Positions 5,143 to 5,170 of a stretch of DNA of 5,170 nucleotides are shown in pieces (position 1 is the stretch's first letter; every line of letters begins with the position of its first letter). A program made the position numbers and the translations under genes. The notes beneath the pieces were generated by a model, which worked only from the letters and a program-made list of their open reading frames with translations, was not told the origin of the DNA and did not search any database. The DNA comes from Eubacteriales bacterium (GTDB lineage Bacteria > Bacillota_A > Clostridia > Lachnospirales > Lachnospiraceae): NCBI GenBank assembly GCA_030527765.1, contig JAUNAE010000023.1:1-5170 (forward strand), in the 5' to 3' direction.

Positions 5143-5170
5143 ATGGGATATCAGAGTGAGTGGTTTTTAC
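5143..5170 (+). CDS. Start of an unidentified downstream gene (truncated by window edge)
   Basis: A strong AGGAGG (5128-5133) follows 14 nt after the MATE stop and is positioned 9 nt from an ATG at 5143, whose frame (MGYQSEWFL) stays open to the edge. An alternative ATG at 5138, in another frame (MQWDIRVSGFY), is also open but only 4 nt from the ribosome-binding site, so it is less likely. The short spacing from the exporter suggests co-transcription with it. Nine residues are too few to name a family. The opening MxxQSxW faintly recalls small uncharacterised clostridial proteins, but I assign no function. Confidence 0.6.

Noticed and set aside
4538..5143. 201-residue open frame on the minus strand opposite the MATE gene
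   Set aside because: Its translation is rich in His/Asn/Cys/Arg without domain or hydrophobic pattern, and it lies wholly across a well-supported transporter.

Overview
The window looks like an ordinary chromosomal segment of a low-to-moderate G+C Gram-positive anaerobe, most likely a clostridial gut bacterium of the Lachnospiraceae type. This rests on purine-rich GGAGG/AAGGAGA ribosome-binding sites, one TTG start, a VanR/VanS-like regulator pair whose kinase has the '(L/I)GL-TC' ATP-domain motif I associate with clostridial kinases, and a methyltransferase with an 'SQAVGGAVG-NP' motif. The assignment is an inference from protein style; no rRNA or other phylogenetic marker is present.

Layout. 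Bases 1-148 hold no supportable gene, only two small stem-loops. One of them (104-130) lies just past the end of the first gene. At 149-727 on the minus strand is a TVP38/TMEM64 (VTT/DedA-superfamily) membrane protein. A 225-bp divergent intergenic region (728-952) follows. It carries four CTGAA motifs in two close pairs, two inverted repeats and a good extended -10 promoter facing right. From there everything reads rightward: an OmpR-family response regulator (953-1648), a sensor histidine kinase (best start TTG at 1641, overlapping the regulator by 8 nt, ending 2993), a 6-O-methylguanine-DNA methyltransferase (3065-3607), a MATE multidrug exporter (3719-5113), and the first few codons of another gene (about 5143 to the edge).

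How the genes may work together. The regulator and kinase are clearly one translationally coupled operon. The methyltransferase follows after 71 nt with no obvious terminator, so it may be co-transcribed. Between it and the exporter is a weak terminator-like hairpin with a T-run, so the exporter may be expressed separately or by read-through. A reasonable but unproven reading is an envelope or toxic-compound stress locus: the kinase senses something outside the cell (its outer loop has a strongly acidic patch), and the regulator acts on its own promoter and perhaps on the divergent membrane gene and the exporter. I found no mobile element, CRISPR array, tRNA, rRNA or phage signature, and no strong evidence of a wholly new system. 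The most interesting parts are the repeat-rich divergent control region, the kinase's atypical ATP domain and acidic sensor loop, and two intergenic segments with mutually exclusive base-pairing options.
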